Source: Monodelphis domestica (Eukaryota > Chordata > Mammalia > Didelphimorphia > Didelphidae). Taken from it: a stretch of 64,000 nt of DNA. Where the stretch lies: the NCBI RefSeq assembly GCF_027887165.1, contig NC_077228.1:111097596-111161595 (forward strand), written 5' to 3'. The notes beneath the pieces are model-generated. The model was not told the DNA's origin, did not search any database, and was given only the letters and a program-made list of their open reading frames with translations. Below are positions 11,115 to 23,189 of the stretch, one piece after another (positions within the stretch are counted from its first letter, which is position 1; every line of letters starts with the position of its first letter). The position numbers and the translations under genes are program-made.

Positions 11115-11725
11115 GTGGGATATATATATTTTATTTTAATTTTAAAATTTTTTCCATGGTTACATAATTCATGTTTTCTCCCTCCCTTCTTTCCTCCTCC
11201 TCCCAGAGTTGACAATCAATTCCACTAGATTATACATACATACATATATATACATATATATAAAATCACTCAAACCTATTTCCATATCATTTTTGTAAAA
11301 GAGCAATCCCTTAAAACCAAAACCCCAAATCATATGCCCATATAAGCAAGTGATAAATCACATGTTTTCTTCTGGATTTCTACTCCCACAGTTCTTTCTC
11401 TGGATGTGCATAGTGATCTTTCTCATAAGTCCCTCAGGATTGTCCTGGATCATTGCATTGCTGCTAGTAGAGAAGTCTATTACATTTGATTGTATTACAG
11501 TGTATCCATCTCTGTCTACAATGTTCTCCTGATTCTGCTCCTTTCACTCTGCATCAGTTCATGTAGGTCTTTCCAGTTCATATAGAAATCGAGCAATCCA
11601 TCATTCCTTATAGTACAATAGAATTCCATCACCATCATAGGTCACAGTTTTTTCAGCCATTTCTCAATCGAGGGACACCCCCTCATTTTCCAGTTGTTTT
11701 GCCACCACAAAGAATTGCATGGTTA
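11115..11725 (-). mobile_element. L1 LINE 3' end, reverse strand
   Basis: Begins (plus strand) with tttccatggttacataattc, the reverse complement of the L1 3' terminus seen in several copies here, then 'cattgcattgctgctagtag' and 'ttctgctcctttcactctgc'. It stops at the gccaccacaaagaattgc segment. 5'-truncated, holding non-coding 3' sequence only. Confidence 0.85.
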
Positions 11726-12790
11726 TCTGAAGAGGGAAAGAATGCTGCTACCTGGGAAATCAGGAAAGGACATGAATGAATATAGGAAGATGTGGAGGAG
11801 GGTGGAGGTTTGATGAGGCAAGTGTGAGGATATATTGCTTTCTGGATGCAGAGAATTTTACAAAGACATGGAGATGGGTATTGTAATATCATGTGCATAT
11901 ATGGAACAGCTAACAGCCTTGTTTGCCTGGAAATCTGGGTAAAAGGGAGAATTGATACAAAAAGAGAAGGTAGGAGTAATTTAAATATATATTACTGATT
12001 TTGCTAAGAATTAAAGTTAAGCTTATTGAATAGAATCTGAACATTCTAAACATGAAATGAGATTGGAAAGGTAGGTGGGAACCAGATTGAACCTGAGAAT
12101 TTTGGATTTAAAGCCTACTCAAAAGGCTTTAAATCCAAAATTCAGGAGGGTCCACATGTCCAGATTTTTATCAAATTCTCATTGGGAGTGGGAAGGATGG
12201 TTTGCCTCAGGTTAGCCCAAGGCAGATAATGAACAGTCTGTAAACAATGCTGCCCTCTCCTGGCCCCTAAAAGAAACCTCCATGAAAATTCTAATGGGAG
12301 TGGGCAAGAGGGAAAGATGAGGAATGTTAGTTAGTGTCAGTCCATTCTTAGTGAAATTAGTGAAGTCTGAGCCCGAGTGGGGACAAGCCAAGGGCTCTCT
12401 CCACCAGGAAACTGATCAGTAGAAAACCTGGAGTTTTGTTTGTTCGTTCGTTTACTTTTCTCTCCCACTTTTTACCCAGAAAGACTAGGAAATCCAAGCC
12501 CCTGGACACTCTACACAGCAGACTGGCAACCAGAGAGCTTACCCATATTGTTCTGGAGGGGTCATTGGATCGCCAGCGATATGTTAAATATTTTTTCCAG
12601 TTGGGTCTCCACAAATACCATTCTTGCCAAAAGTAGCAGAGACAGCGTGACAGAGTGTTAAGAACAAGGATCTGGACCAGCAGGGTCAGCATTTCTCCTC
12701 AGAAATCAGTAAATACTATAAATCCAGGCTTATTTATTGTTTTGTTGATTATAAACACTCCAGAAAGTGACAGAGGAAAAAAAATTTTTT
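11726..12790. other. Intergenic; no gene, contains one inverted repeat
   Basis: No recognisable coding sequence. An open frame at 12357-12692 (reverse strand) lacks any family signature. The only structured element is the inverted repeat at 12097-12143. Confidence 0.45.
12097..12143. repeat. Perfect 19-bp inverted repeat with 9-base loop
   Basis: Left arm gaattttggatttaaagcc (12097-12115), loop tactcaaaa, right arm ggctttaaatccaaaattc (12125-12143): every base pairs. A further CCT/AGG pairing is possible beyond a two-base bulge. It could be the remnant of a small DNA transposon or simply a local palindrome; nothing shows that it is transcribed. Confidence 0.9.
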
Positions 12791-13035
12791 TTTGGCTGTC
12801 ATGAAGGTTTTTTTCACTTTAATTAAATTTTTTTCAAATACGTGTAGAAATTTTTAAAAATGGTTTTCTGACCTTTTTCAGTTCAGATTCTCTACCTTCC
12901 CTCCCCAGGTGGTGAATAGTTCAATATAGGCTATGCCAGTGTTTTCACGCAATATGTATTTTCATATTACCCATGCCATGACAGAAGATACGTATTACAC
13001 ATATAATAAAAAACTAATGAAAAAAATAAAATAAA
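12791..13035 (-). mobile_element. L1-like 3' end, reverse strand, older subfamily
   Basis: Contains tttcaaatacgtgtagaaat, accttccctccccaggtggt and cagtgttttcacgcaatatg, resembling a reversed LINE 3' UTR but not identical to the other L1 copies here. Weak assignment. Confidence 0.4.
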
Positions 13036-13054
13036 AGATGGTGCAAATGGAAGG

Positions 13055-13130
13055 GATACCTATATATATTATATATCCATATGTACACACATACATATAT
13101 AATATACACACATATACATATGTATATATT
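13055..13130. repeat. AT/CATATA-rich low-complexity tract
   Basis: Irregular alternation of tatata, catata and acacac; no coding content. Confidence 0.8.
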
Positions 13131-13705
13131 CCAAAATTATTTCCAGACTTGGAAATAACTTTCTGAGTTGGAGAGATCTGGAGGTCCTGGGTCCTTTTCA
13201 ATCAGAGCAAAGGAAGAACACCCCAGCAACTGCGCCAGTACTCTTGGAAAAGATGACTACTAACAAGAAAATGGGCCTGCGCCTGGTCCATTTTGCCAGA
13301 AGACAAGGACTTTGAAGGACACAGTTCAGACCCTAGGCAAATTATAAACTGTCTAATCAACAATCTGAAATTTCTTCTGGTTTTAAATGATCAAAGTATA
13401 AATAGCATTCGCTGGTACTACTATGCATTTAAGTTTGTTTCTGTTAAATATCTTTTTTTTTAATTAAATAGCTTTAATATTTTGAGGAGGTAACTGCAAA
13501 CAAATCAGAATCAGACATCACATTTCCATCAGAGATGCTGATATAAAAAATTAAGGACTGGATGGATAATCAGAAAACATGTGGCTTTTCCCAAGCCCAC
13601 CAAGTTAGAGGAAAAATGTATACCTCTTTTAGTCAAAATGGAATCAGGCACCTCTTATGAGATGCTTCTTTGCCTGAGATGCTGACAGAAATATTTCTAC
13701 CTTCC
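13131..13705. other. Intergenic, nothing recognised
   Basis: Ordinary sequence with no gene or repeat that I can name. Confidence 0.4.
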
Positions 13706-16315
13706 TAAGAATCTTTAAAAACTTTTTTTATTTAATTATTTAGACTATTTTTCCATGGTTACATGATTCATGTTCTTTCCCACTACTTCCCCCCACCCCC
13801 ACAGCCGACGAACAATTCCACTGGGTTTTACGTGTATCATTGTTCAAAACCTATTTACATATTATTCATATTTGCAGTAGAGTGATCTTTTACCATCAAA
13901 ACCCCAATAATATCCCCATCAAACCATATGATTGATCGTGTGTTTTTCTTCTGCATTTCTGTTTCCACAGTTCTTTCTCTGGACATGAATAGTGTTCTCT
14001 CATAAGTTCCTCTGGATTGTCCTGGATCATTGCATTGCTGCTAGTAGAAAAGTCTGTTACATTTGATCATCCCACAATGTTTCAGTCTCTGTATACAATA
14101 CTCTCCTGGTTCTGCTCCTTTCACTCTGCATCAATTCCTGTAAGTTATTCCAGTTCACATGGAATTCCTCCAATTCATTATTTCTTTTAGCACAATAATA
14201 TCCCATCACTATCAGATACCACAATTTGTTCAGCCATTCCCCAATTGATGGACACCTCCTCATCTTCCAATTTTTTTGCCACCACAAATAGTGCGATTAT
14301 TAATATTTTTGTACATATATTTTTCCTTATTATCTTGTTGGGTTTGGGGTATAAGCCCAACAGTGGTATGGCTGGATCAAAGGTCAGTCAGTCTTTTAAA
14401 GCCCTTTGGGCATAGTTCCAAATTGCCCTCCAGAATGGTTACATCAATTCACATCAGCAGTGTATTAGTGTCCCAATTTTGCCACATCCCCTCCAACACT
14501 TATCACTTTCCTTTGCTGCCATATTGGCCAATCTGCTAGGTGTGAGGTGGTATCTCAAAGTTGTTCTGATTTGTATTTCTCTAATTATGTAAATCTTGAA
14601 ATCTCTCAGACTTGTGAATGTTAAAAATTTCCCCATCGGGGAATTCTTAATTGGAACAAATTCCCTACTGAGAAACATTCCTCATTTTGATGTAAGAACT
14701 CACCAGGATCAGAAATGGTCTACTCCAACCGTACTTAAGACTGCTTTAGGGGAGAAAACTCCTTGCTAAACAATGAAAGTACTTGGACCCATGCTTATAA
14801 TAAGGCAAGGAGTTCTTTGAGCCAGGCCTATTTTTAGAATTGATACAATGGGATGCTAGGTACCTAAAAGGGTCGGGCAAGTTTTCTCTTGATGAGATTA
14901 GTTGACTCAGCTGTGTTTTCTCTCCTTCAGACTTACTGAGGAGATTGGTTGACACAGCAGCATTTTTTCTGATTCAGACTTACTGAGGAGATTGGTCGAC
15001 TTAGCAGGAATTTAGATGGGCAGTCCTTTGGAAAGCGTCTACAGTGATTGGTAGATGTAGGGACTTAGGGGAGGTGACATGGGGGAAAAACCCCTATATA
15101 AAAAAAAGCAGAATCTCTTGAGGAGATAGATATCCTTTTGGATATATCCTTTTGGAAGAATTCCTTTTGGAGGATCTCTGATGAGGACCACTTGGGAAGA
15201 ATCTCTTGAGAGAGGCTCTGGAGAAGGAAAACTCTTGGAGGACAATCTCTAAGGAGGTCTCACTGGAGCTCCTCTAAGGGGACTCTGTCCCTCTGGAGGC
15301 TCTGGAGAGAGGCCCTTTGGAACAGTCTCTGGCTGGAAGGCTCTCTGGTGAAGTCAGCTGAGATGGAGCTGGCCTGGTGTCACTAGAATCCTTGTTTAGG
15401 CAGACCTTGTGGTGAGTGTTAAAAGACTGACTGACTGATTCTCTCTCTTAAGACTCAGGTCTAGGCCATATTGGCTTGAGACCCTTCATAATTATTCCTT
15501 TCCTACTCTTTCTCTAATTCCTCATTATATTATTAATTAAAAATCTCTATAAAACCCAGTTGACTTGGGTATTTGAATAATTGGGAATATTTCCCTGGCG
15601 ACCACCTTATATTTGATTTAAAAACCAAGACACTGTAGTGAAACATATTTACTGTGGTAAAATTTACTCACCCTCTCTTATATCTATCACAATTTATATC
15701 TTCCACCATTTTAACTCACTACAGTTTAAGACCTCAACCATTTTAAATCTCACAATTATGAGAGATTTAGAACATGTTTTCATGTGTTTATTGATAGTTT
15801 TGGTTTCTTTATCTGAAAACTGCCTATTCATAACCTTTGACCATTTATCAGTTGGGGACTGATTTGATTTTTTTGTACAATTGAATTAATTTCTTATAAA
15901 TTTGAAAAGTTAAACCTTTGTCAGAGGTTTTTGTTATAAAGATTTTTCCCCAATTTGTTGCTTCCCTTCTAATTTTGGTTGCATTGGTTTTGTTCGTACA
16001 AAAATTTTTTTAAATTTAATGTAATCAAAATTATTCATTTTTACATTTTGTAATATTCTCTATCTCTTGCTTGGTCTTAAATTATTTCCTTTCCCATAGA
16101 TCTGACAATTATACTATTTTGTGTTCACCCAATTTACTTAAAATTTCCTTCTTTATATTTGTCATCTATCCATTCTGAATTTATCTTGATATAGAGTGTG
16201 AGATGTTGATCTAATCCTAATCTCTCCCATACTGTTTTCCAATTTTCCCTGTTAAATACCTTCTTGTGAATCTTTTGTGTCTTTTTATATTTTGTTGTGT
16301 ATATAAGAAATAAAT
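13706..16315 (-). mobile_element. L1 LINE, reverse strand, split by a solo LTR
   Basis: From its 3' terminus (tttttccatggttacatgat near 13750) the element can be followed backwards through 'ggggtataagcccaacagtg', 'ctgctaggtgtgaggtggta' and 'gtatttctctaatta', then across an LTR insertion to 'gagatttagaacatgttttc', 'aacctttgtcagaggttttt' and 'ccattctgaatttatcttga' near 16180. The order matches the L1 ORF2 end and 3' UTR. 5'-truncated; the remaining coding portion is decayed. Confidence 0.88.
14588..15754. mobile_element. Solo LTR of an endogenous retrovirus inside an L1
   Basis: Fossil LTR of about 1.17 kb that starts with TG (14588) and ends with CA (15754), flanked by ATTA on both sides (14584-14587 and 15755-15758). 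A 4-base target duplication is usual for class I (gamma-like) elements. A TATA-like ctatataaaa lies near 15093. No internal retroviral region is seen, so this looks like a solo LTR left by recombination. It is younger than the host L1. Confidence 0.75.
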
Positions 16316-16321
16316 GCCATA

Positions 16322-16529
16322 GGGGGCTGCTGGGTGGCTCAGTAGATTGAGAGTTAGGCCTAAAGATGGTAGATCCTGGGTTCAAGTCTAGACTCAGAAA
16401 CTTCCTAGCCATGTGACCCGTGGCAGGTCTCTTAACCTCCATTGCCTAATCCTTACCGCTCTTCTGCCTGGGAACCAATACACAGTATTGATTCTGACGT
16501 GGAAGGTAAAAGGTTTTATTTTGTTTTTT
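16322..16529 (+). mobile_element. MAR1-like SINE with 17-bp target-site duplication
   Basis: Full-length copy, ggggctgctgggtggctcag head to gtggaaggtaaaaggtttt tail. Flanks aagaaataaatgccata (16305-16321) and aagaaagaaatgccata (16530-16546) differ at one base, marking a recent target-primed insertion. Confidence 0.93.
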
Positions 16530-16842
16530 AAGAAAGAAATGCCATAAATGCCTGTTCCATTCCTGACTTACACTGTACATTGAACACCTTTCTACTTTCT
16601 ACTTTGGAGACCTGAGCCACAATCTAAGCTTTAAATAATTTGACTCTAGGGTACCAGAGCGGACTACTTAATGAACTGATGAGCATGAAGAAAGGAAGCC
16701 CAACTCCCGTACCCCATTATAATACTATAGTAGTGACTATCTTAATTGCCTTGCTCCCCCCCAAATTTTTCCTCCTCTGGGAGAAGAGTCCTAAAGCATC
16801 TTTTGTTACAACTAGAAGAGCTGACTATATATCCCTGACTTT

Positions 16843-17467
16843 GTTAAGATTAAAATTTTAGGGGAAACTGAGGCAAGTTAGAAATTAGTTTCTCTGCAAG
16901 GAGTATTATATTTTTAGAGGTTTTTTAAAGATTAAGAACTTAACAATATACAAGTAAGAAAAGCACACGCGAAGGAGGGCCGAGAGGCCCATTCAACCTC
17001 ACCTACATCATGAAAGACCTGTCTGCTTGCAAGTGGAAACAGGAAAGAGAGCCAGTAGGCTTTTACAACCAGTTAAATAGAACTTTTGATCCCACCCCGG
17101 TGAGGATCTCAGTGAGATTACAAAGCATTCTGGGAGCCAGAGCAAGGACTTCTGGGGTTTGGAGTCCAGGGTTCAAGTCTCCATTTTTACATTTCACCGT
17201 GTGATCATTTGGGAAGAAGAACTTCCCCAAAGGGAAAATAATCAATTTAAAGATTACAATAATTTGAGGATAAGAGGAAAAAAAGAATAAAACCAATAAT
17301 TTCTAGACACATTGACAAAAAGCCAGTTAGGGGGCAGTCCCCTTTGGCATGAAAGTGTACATTCAAAATAAATGTTCAATCAACTACACCCAAAGTTCAT
17401 TCTTGATCTTCTTGTGCAGCTTGTAGTCTGAAGGCTTCTTAATGGTGTCTTCTCCAACAGTTCAGTT
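16843..17467 (-). mobile_element. LTR-like repeat family, copy A
   Basis: Read on the minus strand it contains gaactttgggtgtagttgat, aactggctttttgtcaatgt and, further on, aaaacctctaaaaatataat. The first two strings recur almost unchanged at 35940-36110 and partly at 38570-38690 on the plus strand, so this is a dispersed family. Probably an endogenous-retrovirus LTR or LTR plus adjoining sequence. Fossil, no intact gene. Confidence 0.55.
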
Positions 17468-18800
17468 TCTGGATTCAGAGAGGTATCATCTTTCTTTACC
17501 TAAAATTCTTCTCAAAAGGAATTTAAACTTTGTAATTTAAATAATGATATTTTTTACAACTTTCACCCTTTTCCCCTTTGATCTCTGTTTTTTTCATTGC
17601 TGCTATTTATTACCCTTTATCTAAAGAAAACTGTGTTATTGATTATAGGTATATTGGCAAAGTCAGCAGTGCCAACAGAGGCTTGGGGGAGTCAAAGAGT
17701 CTGGATAGAAAATGGGAGATCCCTCACTTTCCAGCTAGTGGAGTTAGTAATTTTTCCCTGGGGAATCACAAACACTTTGGTGTCATTCTGTGATAGTATT
17801 CCTTAGGCAGCTCAAGTTGCTAAGTCAGAGATATATAAGCAGATATTAATAATCTAAAGTGAATCAAAAAACCCCTAGACACGTAAAATAGAATAAATTA
17901 TTTGAGTCAGCTAGGAGCTGGGAAAGGGGAAAGAAGTCCATCTTCACACAATATTTATCTGGTTTTCCGCTGGTCTAATATACCCTCCAGTTTACCTGTG
18001 GGTAAAGATTTTTCTGAGTGGGCACCCCACACCATTCACCCTGCCCTGAGGTAAAGTAGATGTCCCAATCCCCTACAGGCTTTCAGCCTTTTAGAGTTTC
18101 ACCTGTCACCCACTCACATTTGTATAGATGAAGAGTCAACCACTCTAATTCTTCTGATGAGAAAATTACCAGGACTTACTTGTCACTGGCTCCTAAGGTC
18201 TTCCAGGTCGACCCTTCTCCTTTCTCCCCTCCCCATTGTTATCTAATTAATACTTATATCTATGATAATCAATAATAATTGGTATCTATTGATATAATCT
18301 AAGGAGCTCTGAACTTTGGCATCAACTCCTTGTCCCGCCTCTACCCCCCCCCACTGCATTCTTAGGGCTTATAGGCCTTTCTATCCACCCTAATGATGAA
18401 TATTCTTATATGTGTTGCTTCATATAGTTAGATTTTGAACACCCTGAAGGCAGGAGCTTTCTGGGGGGGGGGGTGTTTATATTGGTATCCCCCCAGCATT
18501 TAACACATAGTAATTACTATGCATATTTCCCCCCTTAATTTCTTATGCAACTCTTAAGTTTTATCCCTGAGACAACTCCAGGAACCTTCCCCCGTTTCCC
18601 TAAATCCTTGTAAAGACTCTATATATATTCTCAATCCTATTCACAATCCTTGTTAGAAAATCCCACTCTTTTGGGGGAAAGATGGAGAAAACTTGGGAGA
18701 TCAGAAATGTTTGCCAGTGGGTAGCAGGGCTCTGATCAAAGAAAGGACAACTTTTTCACTCTCCAGTTCACCCTCCAACATCAGCAGGGAAGCATCTATG
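17468..18800. other. Intergenic, nothing recognised
   Basis: Holds a run of nine or ten G near 18463-18473 and C-rich patches, but no gene or named repeat. Confidence 0.4.
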
Positions 18801-18804
18801 GACA

Positions 18805-18905
18805 GACATAAGTAGCTGTGTGACCTTGGGCAAGTTATTTAACTCCGTTTGCCTCAGTTTCTTCATCTATAAAATGAGCTGAAGGAAATGGCAAACCACA
18901 TTTGG
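18805..18905 (+). mobile_element. SINE fragment, second marsupial family
   Basis: Starts in the body (agctgtgtgaccttgggcaa) and carries tttcttcatctataaaatga and gaaggaaatggcaaaccaca. 5'- and 3'-truncated. Confidence 0.75.
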
Positions 18906-19139
18906 ATACCATTGTCTTTCTTCCATTACAAAGAAGAATGGTTTTGAAGCTAATACTGGGTGCAAAGGATGAACTGTCCAAATCCCACCACCCTTTCCCC
19001 CCATTTCAGGTAATAGGTTTGTATCTCCCCTTCCTCAATCCTTTGGTTTCAAGGGGAAGAAGATGGAAAGGGTTAATTATATTTGATGAAAACCCTGACA
19101 AGGAAGGAAGTTTAATCTCATCCCTGTGACTCTCGTCAC

Positions 19140-19142
19140 TCT

Positions 19143-19228
<86 letters not shown>
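19140..19228. repeat. (TC)n microsatellite
   Basis: Near-pure CT dinucleotide run of about 85 bases; the reverse-strand Arg-Glu frame across it is a by-product. Confidence 0.97.
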
Positions 19229-19230
<2 letters not shown>

Positions 19231-19239
19231 ATTCAATTT

Positions 19240-19415
19240 TTTAATTTGATTCCTGTCTCTGATACCAGCTGAGTGACTCTTGGCTAGTTACTCTCTCTGG
19301 TCTCCTTTCTTTCCCCCTGAAAAACATGGGTAAAAACATCTGCACTTCCTATATCCTGAAGTTGAAATGCTTTGGAAACCTTAAAGTGCTATATAAATGT
19401 GAGTTCTTATTATCT
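19240..19415 (+). mobile_element. CORE-SINE (MIR-like)
   Basis: Body and tail pieces (gagtgactcttggctagtta, aagtgctatataaatgtgag) in the MIR-like order; old. Confidence 0.55.
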
Positions 19416-19815
19416 GAATTCTGCTATTACTAGCTGTATATAATCTTAGGCAAAACACTTCCTATATCTGGTTGTTTCTGTTGATTCATTTATAATCATG
19501 TATGACTCTTCATGACCCCATTTAGGGAGTCCTCGGCAAAGATACTAGTTTGCCATTTCCTTATCCATATAATTTTATAGATAGGGAAACTGAGGCAAAC
19601 AGGATGAAGTGACTTGCCTAGGATCACATAGATAGCAAGTGTCTGAGGCCAGATTTGAACTCACAAAGAGGAGTCTTTCTGATGCCAGGTCTGACACTAT
19701 CCATTGCACCACCTCTCTGCCCCCTACTATATCTGGGCTTCACCTCAAAAAAAAAATGAAGGGGTTAGACTAAATAATCTCTAAGGTCTCCTCCATTCCA
19801 ATTTCCCTTCTGGGT
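19416..19815 (+). mobile_element. CORE-SINE (MIR-like) split by a reverse SINE
   Basis: Left piece tataatcttaggcaaaacac; right piece gaaggggttagactaaataa and tctctaaggtctcctccatt. A younger reverse-strand SINE occupies 19472-19726, and the host string ctatatctgg is duplicated on both sides. Confidence 0.65.
19472..19726 (-). mobile_element. Second-family SINE, reverse strand, 10-bp target duplication
   Basis: Reverse-strand order: tgactcttcatgaccccatt, tttgccatttccttatccat, gtgacttgcctaggatcaca, head ccattgcaccacctctctgc. Flanked by ctatatctgg at 19462-19471 and 19727-19736. Confidence 0.88.
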
Positions 19816-20420
19816 ACTGGGAACAAAAAAGCTCGATGCTCAAAGTATCAGGGTAGGGTGCCCTTAGAACAGGTGCCAAGCATAATTCTGAAATAGATGT
19901 AGCTGAATGCTGAAACCCAGAATGAATATCTGGGGGAAGATTTGGCTTCCTAGAAAGTGATGGCTCCTTCTGGAAAAAGGAACAATATGGTTTCCCAATG
20001 GACCAACTTTTCCCAAACTCTTCTCCTTGGGTTTGTTCTCTTCCTTGGTTCATTAATGTTAGATTTGTCTATTCTAGTTTCCACTAGTTTCTCTTCTTCC
20101 CACAGGGAAGCCATCCACAAACCAGAGTGAGTTTGTCTTTTGGCAGAGAATTTTCTGATAAACAGCTAACATCTGACAGTTAGATGACTTCATTTATTAA
20201 CTGTCTTAAAGAAACTGGGCTTAACTTAATAGCTTAAATGAATAATTTAAAAATCACACTATGAAGAGTTTCTCCCTTTCTCCTGATCCTGTCACCTCCT
20301 GGAAGCATTCACAGTTCTGTCTGAAAACAATAAATTGGGTCTGGCACTTTTTCTTTATCTCTTGGAATAGCAGAAGCAAAGAAACAACCTCACAAAGGTT
20401 TTGTCCAAGACAATATTTAA
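19816..20420. other. Intergenic, nothing recognised
   Basis: No gene or named repeat. A reverse-strand frame at 19781-20053 shows no family resemblance. Confidence 0.4.
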
Positions 20421-20421
20421 G

Positions 20422-20645
20422 TAGGTGGCACCGTGGTAAGAGTCTTACACTTGAAGTCAGGAAAACCTGAGTTCAAATCTCACCTCAGATATCTACTAGC
20501 TATGACCAAGTCACTTGTCTGCTCTACTCCCAAGTTTCCTTCTCTGTAAAAGAAGATAATAAGAATAACATCAACTTCACAGGGTTCTTTGGGAATCAAA
20601 AGTATGGTGCTTTGCAAACCTATGTAAATGTTAGCTATTATAACC
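20422..20645 (+). mobile_element. CORE-SINE with tRNA-like head
   Basis: Head aggtggcaccgtggtaagag, B-box-like gagttcaaatctcacct, central tttccttctctgtaaaagaa and tail tttgcaaacctatgtaaatg in the expected order. Confidence 0.7.
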
Positions 20646-20679
20646 CTTCTCTCCAAACTTTTACCCTTTGCTGACTTCC

Positions 20680-20912
20680 ACTAGGGGCCCTGAGCCAGGA
20701 GTCAGGGAGATGAGTCTTCCTCTGCTCAAATATGGCCCTAGACACTCACTATGTGATCCTAGGCAAGTCTCTTAATCCTATTTGCCTCAGTTTCCTCATA
20801 TGTAAAATGAGATGAAGGCAATGGCAAATAACACTAGTATCGTTGCCAAGAAAATCCAAATGGGGCCATGAAGAGTTGGAGAGGATTGAAAATGACTGAA
20901 TGACAACAAGTC
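20680..20912 (+). mobile_element. Second-family marsupial SINE
   Basis: Contains tttcctcatatgtaaaatga, gatgaaggcaatggcaaata and a tail ggggccatgaagagttggag ending in ctgaatgacaacaa. Confidence 0.8.
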
Positions 20913-21012
20913 TCTTCTACTATCACCCATCAGAGCAAATAAATTTTCCTCCTGTGAACTCTGTGGAGCAGTGGAGCCGAGGGACAAATTTATAGGAATC
21001 AAGAGCATATCA

Positions 21013-21990
21013 TACATCCTCAATCGACAAATGGTCAAGGGATATGAATAGGCAGTTCTCATATGAAGTAATCAAAACTATCAATAATTACATGAAAAAG
21101 TGTTCTAAATCCCTCCTGAATAGAGAAATGCAAATAAAAACAACTCTAAGGTACCACCTTATACCTAGCAGACTGGCCAATATGGCACAAAAGAAAGTAA
21201 TGAATGCTGGAGGGGATGTGGCAAAGTCGGGACATTAATGCATTGCTGGTGGAGTTGTGAATTGATCCAACAATTCTAGATGGCAATTTGGAACTATGCC
21301 CAAAGGGCACTAAAAGACTGTCTGCCCTTTGATCCAGCCATAGCACTGCTGGTTTGTATCCCAAAGAGATAACAAGGGAAAAGACTTGTACATAAACATT
21401 TATGGCTGCACTCTTTGTGGTAGCAAAACAAAACAAAACAAAACAAAAACTGGAAAATGAGGGGATGCCCCTTGTTTGGGGAATGGCTGAACAAATTGTG
21501 GTATATGTTGGTGATGGAATACTATTGTGCTCAAAGGAATAATGAACTGGAGGGATTCCATGGAGACTGAAACAACCTCCAGGAATTGATGCAGAGTTAA
21601 AGGAGCAGAACCAGAACATTATACAGAGAGACTGATACACTGTGGCACAATCGAATGTTACCGACTTCTCTACTAGCAGCAATGCAATGATCCAGGACAA
21701 TGCTGAGGGACTTATGAGAAAGGATGCTATCCACATCCAGAGGAAGAACTGTGGAAACAGAAATGCAGAATAAAAACATATGATCAATGACATAGTTCAA
21801 TGGGAATGTGAATGGGGATGTTGATCACTCTATTGCAAATATGAATACTATGGAAATAGATTATGAACAATGATTCATGTATATCCCAGTGGAATTGCTT
21901 GTCAGCTCTGGGAGGGGAGAGGGAAGAGAGGTGGGAAAAATCATGAATCATGTAACCATGGAAAAATATTCTAAATGAATAATTTTTTTA
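21013..21990 (+). mobile_element. 5'-truncated L1 LINE 3' end, plus strand
   Basis: Starts at catcctcaatcgacaaatgg, runs through 'atgctggaggggatgtggca', 'tttgatccagccatagcact' and 'caggacaatgctgagggact', and ends after aatcatgtaaccatggaaaa in an A-rich tail. Flanking strings aagagcatatcatac and aagagtatgtcatac look like a target duplication with two changes. Holds 3' UTR sequence only. Confidence 0.88.
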
Positions 21991-22577
21991 AAAAGAGTAT
22001 GTCATACAATGAAACTGCTGGCCAGCTCTTGATTACTGAATCCTATTCTTGGATGCGAGACAAGATACGTCTTCAAACATCTGCAGAACAACTCCATTTA
22101 GAACACAGGTGTGGACTTCTTGTTAGAGTCTCCTCTTCCCTACTCGGCCCCCTGCCCCAGTCCTCAGTGTGCTGTGCATAATCCTATGATAATCATAGTT
22201 ATGCAGATATAGCTCACACCCCATCCAGCGCAATATCTACTAAACTGGCCAGAGACCATAAATCATAGCAAAACATTTCATTAGAATAGCATAGCAAAGG
22301 AAATGGCAAAGGAGAAAACCCATAGGAGCACAGTCTCCCACAGATTACCACACAACTGGTGGGAGATGGAACAATCCCTGGACTACCATCATAGAATTGA
22401 ATCCCAGTTGGAAAACTTCTCATGGAACAATTTCTTAAAGTTTTATCTCCCAGCAAGCAGGGACTCCACATAGTTGGGTTCCACTTCACCTCAACAGTCA
22501 TCATTCCTCTCAGCTTCCAAGGTTATCACCTCTACTGCCTTTCTTTCCTTAAATTTTCTTTAAAATTTTTAAAACTT
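21991..22577. other. Intergenic, nothing recognised
   Basis: No gene or named repeat found. Confidence 0.4.
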
Positions 22578-22785
22578 AGGGGGAGCTAAATGGCTCAGTA
22601 GATTGAGAGCCAGGTTTAGAGTTGGGAGGTCCTGGGTTCAAATTTGACCTCAGACACTTCTCAACTGTGTGACCCTGGGCAAGTCATTTAACTCCCACTG
22701 CCTAGCTCTTACCACTTTTCTGCCTTGGAATCGATATACAGTATTTATTCTAAGGTAGGAGGTAAGGGTTCTATTAAAAAAAACC
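22578..22785 (+). mobile_element. MAR1-like SINE
   Basis: Head gggggagctaaatggctcag, gggttcaaatttgacct, core gtgaccctgggcaagtcatt, tail tcgatatacagtatttattc then A-rich end. Confidence 0.9.
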
Positions 22786-23189
22786 AAAACCTTAATAACC
22801 AAAAAAGCACATCATATACAGAATGGAATACAAAGAGAGGTCTACATATAAAACTATGAATCTCCATTTCATATCCCTTGGATTTTTAAAAAAAAATACA
22901 GTAAATTCTGTATATAACTTTCATAACTGTCCTGTTTTTCTATGTTCCCTTTTGATCTTTCTATTTTTTCTGGGTATTTTTGATATTAGTATGGCTATCC
23001 CCCAATTTAAAAACAAAGAGAAAGAAAAGACCTTTTAATAAATAAGCATAGATAAGGAAAACAAATCTATAGTGGTCATATAAAAATATATTTCTATTTC
23101 TGTACCTTAAGTCCATCACCCTCTGGGTCAGAAGGTGGCTAACATGTTTCATCACAGGGTTCTCTGGAGACATGGTCAATCAGTTCTTA

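Noticed and set aside
12357-12692. Overlapping open frames of 111, 73 and 66 codons on both strands
   Set aside because: No family resemblance, mutually overlapping frames and no splice-flanked structure.
21146-21793. Minus-strand open frame of 215 codons
   Set aside because: Antisense of a plus-strand L1 3' UTR; the same antisense frame recurs in pieces in other L1 copies (for example 11350-11532).
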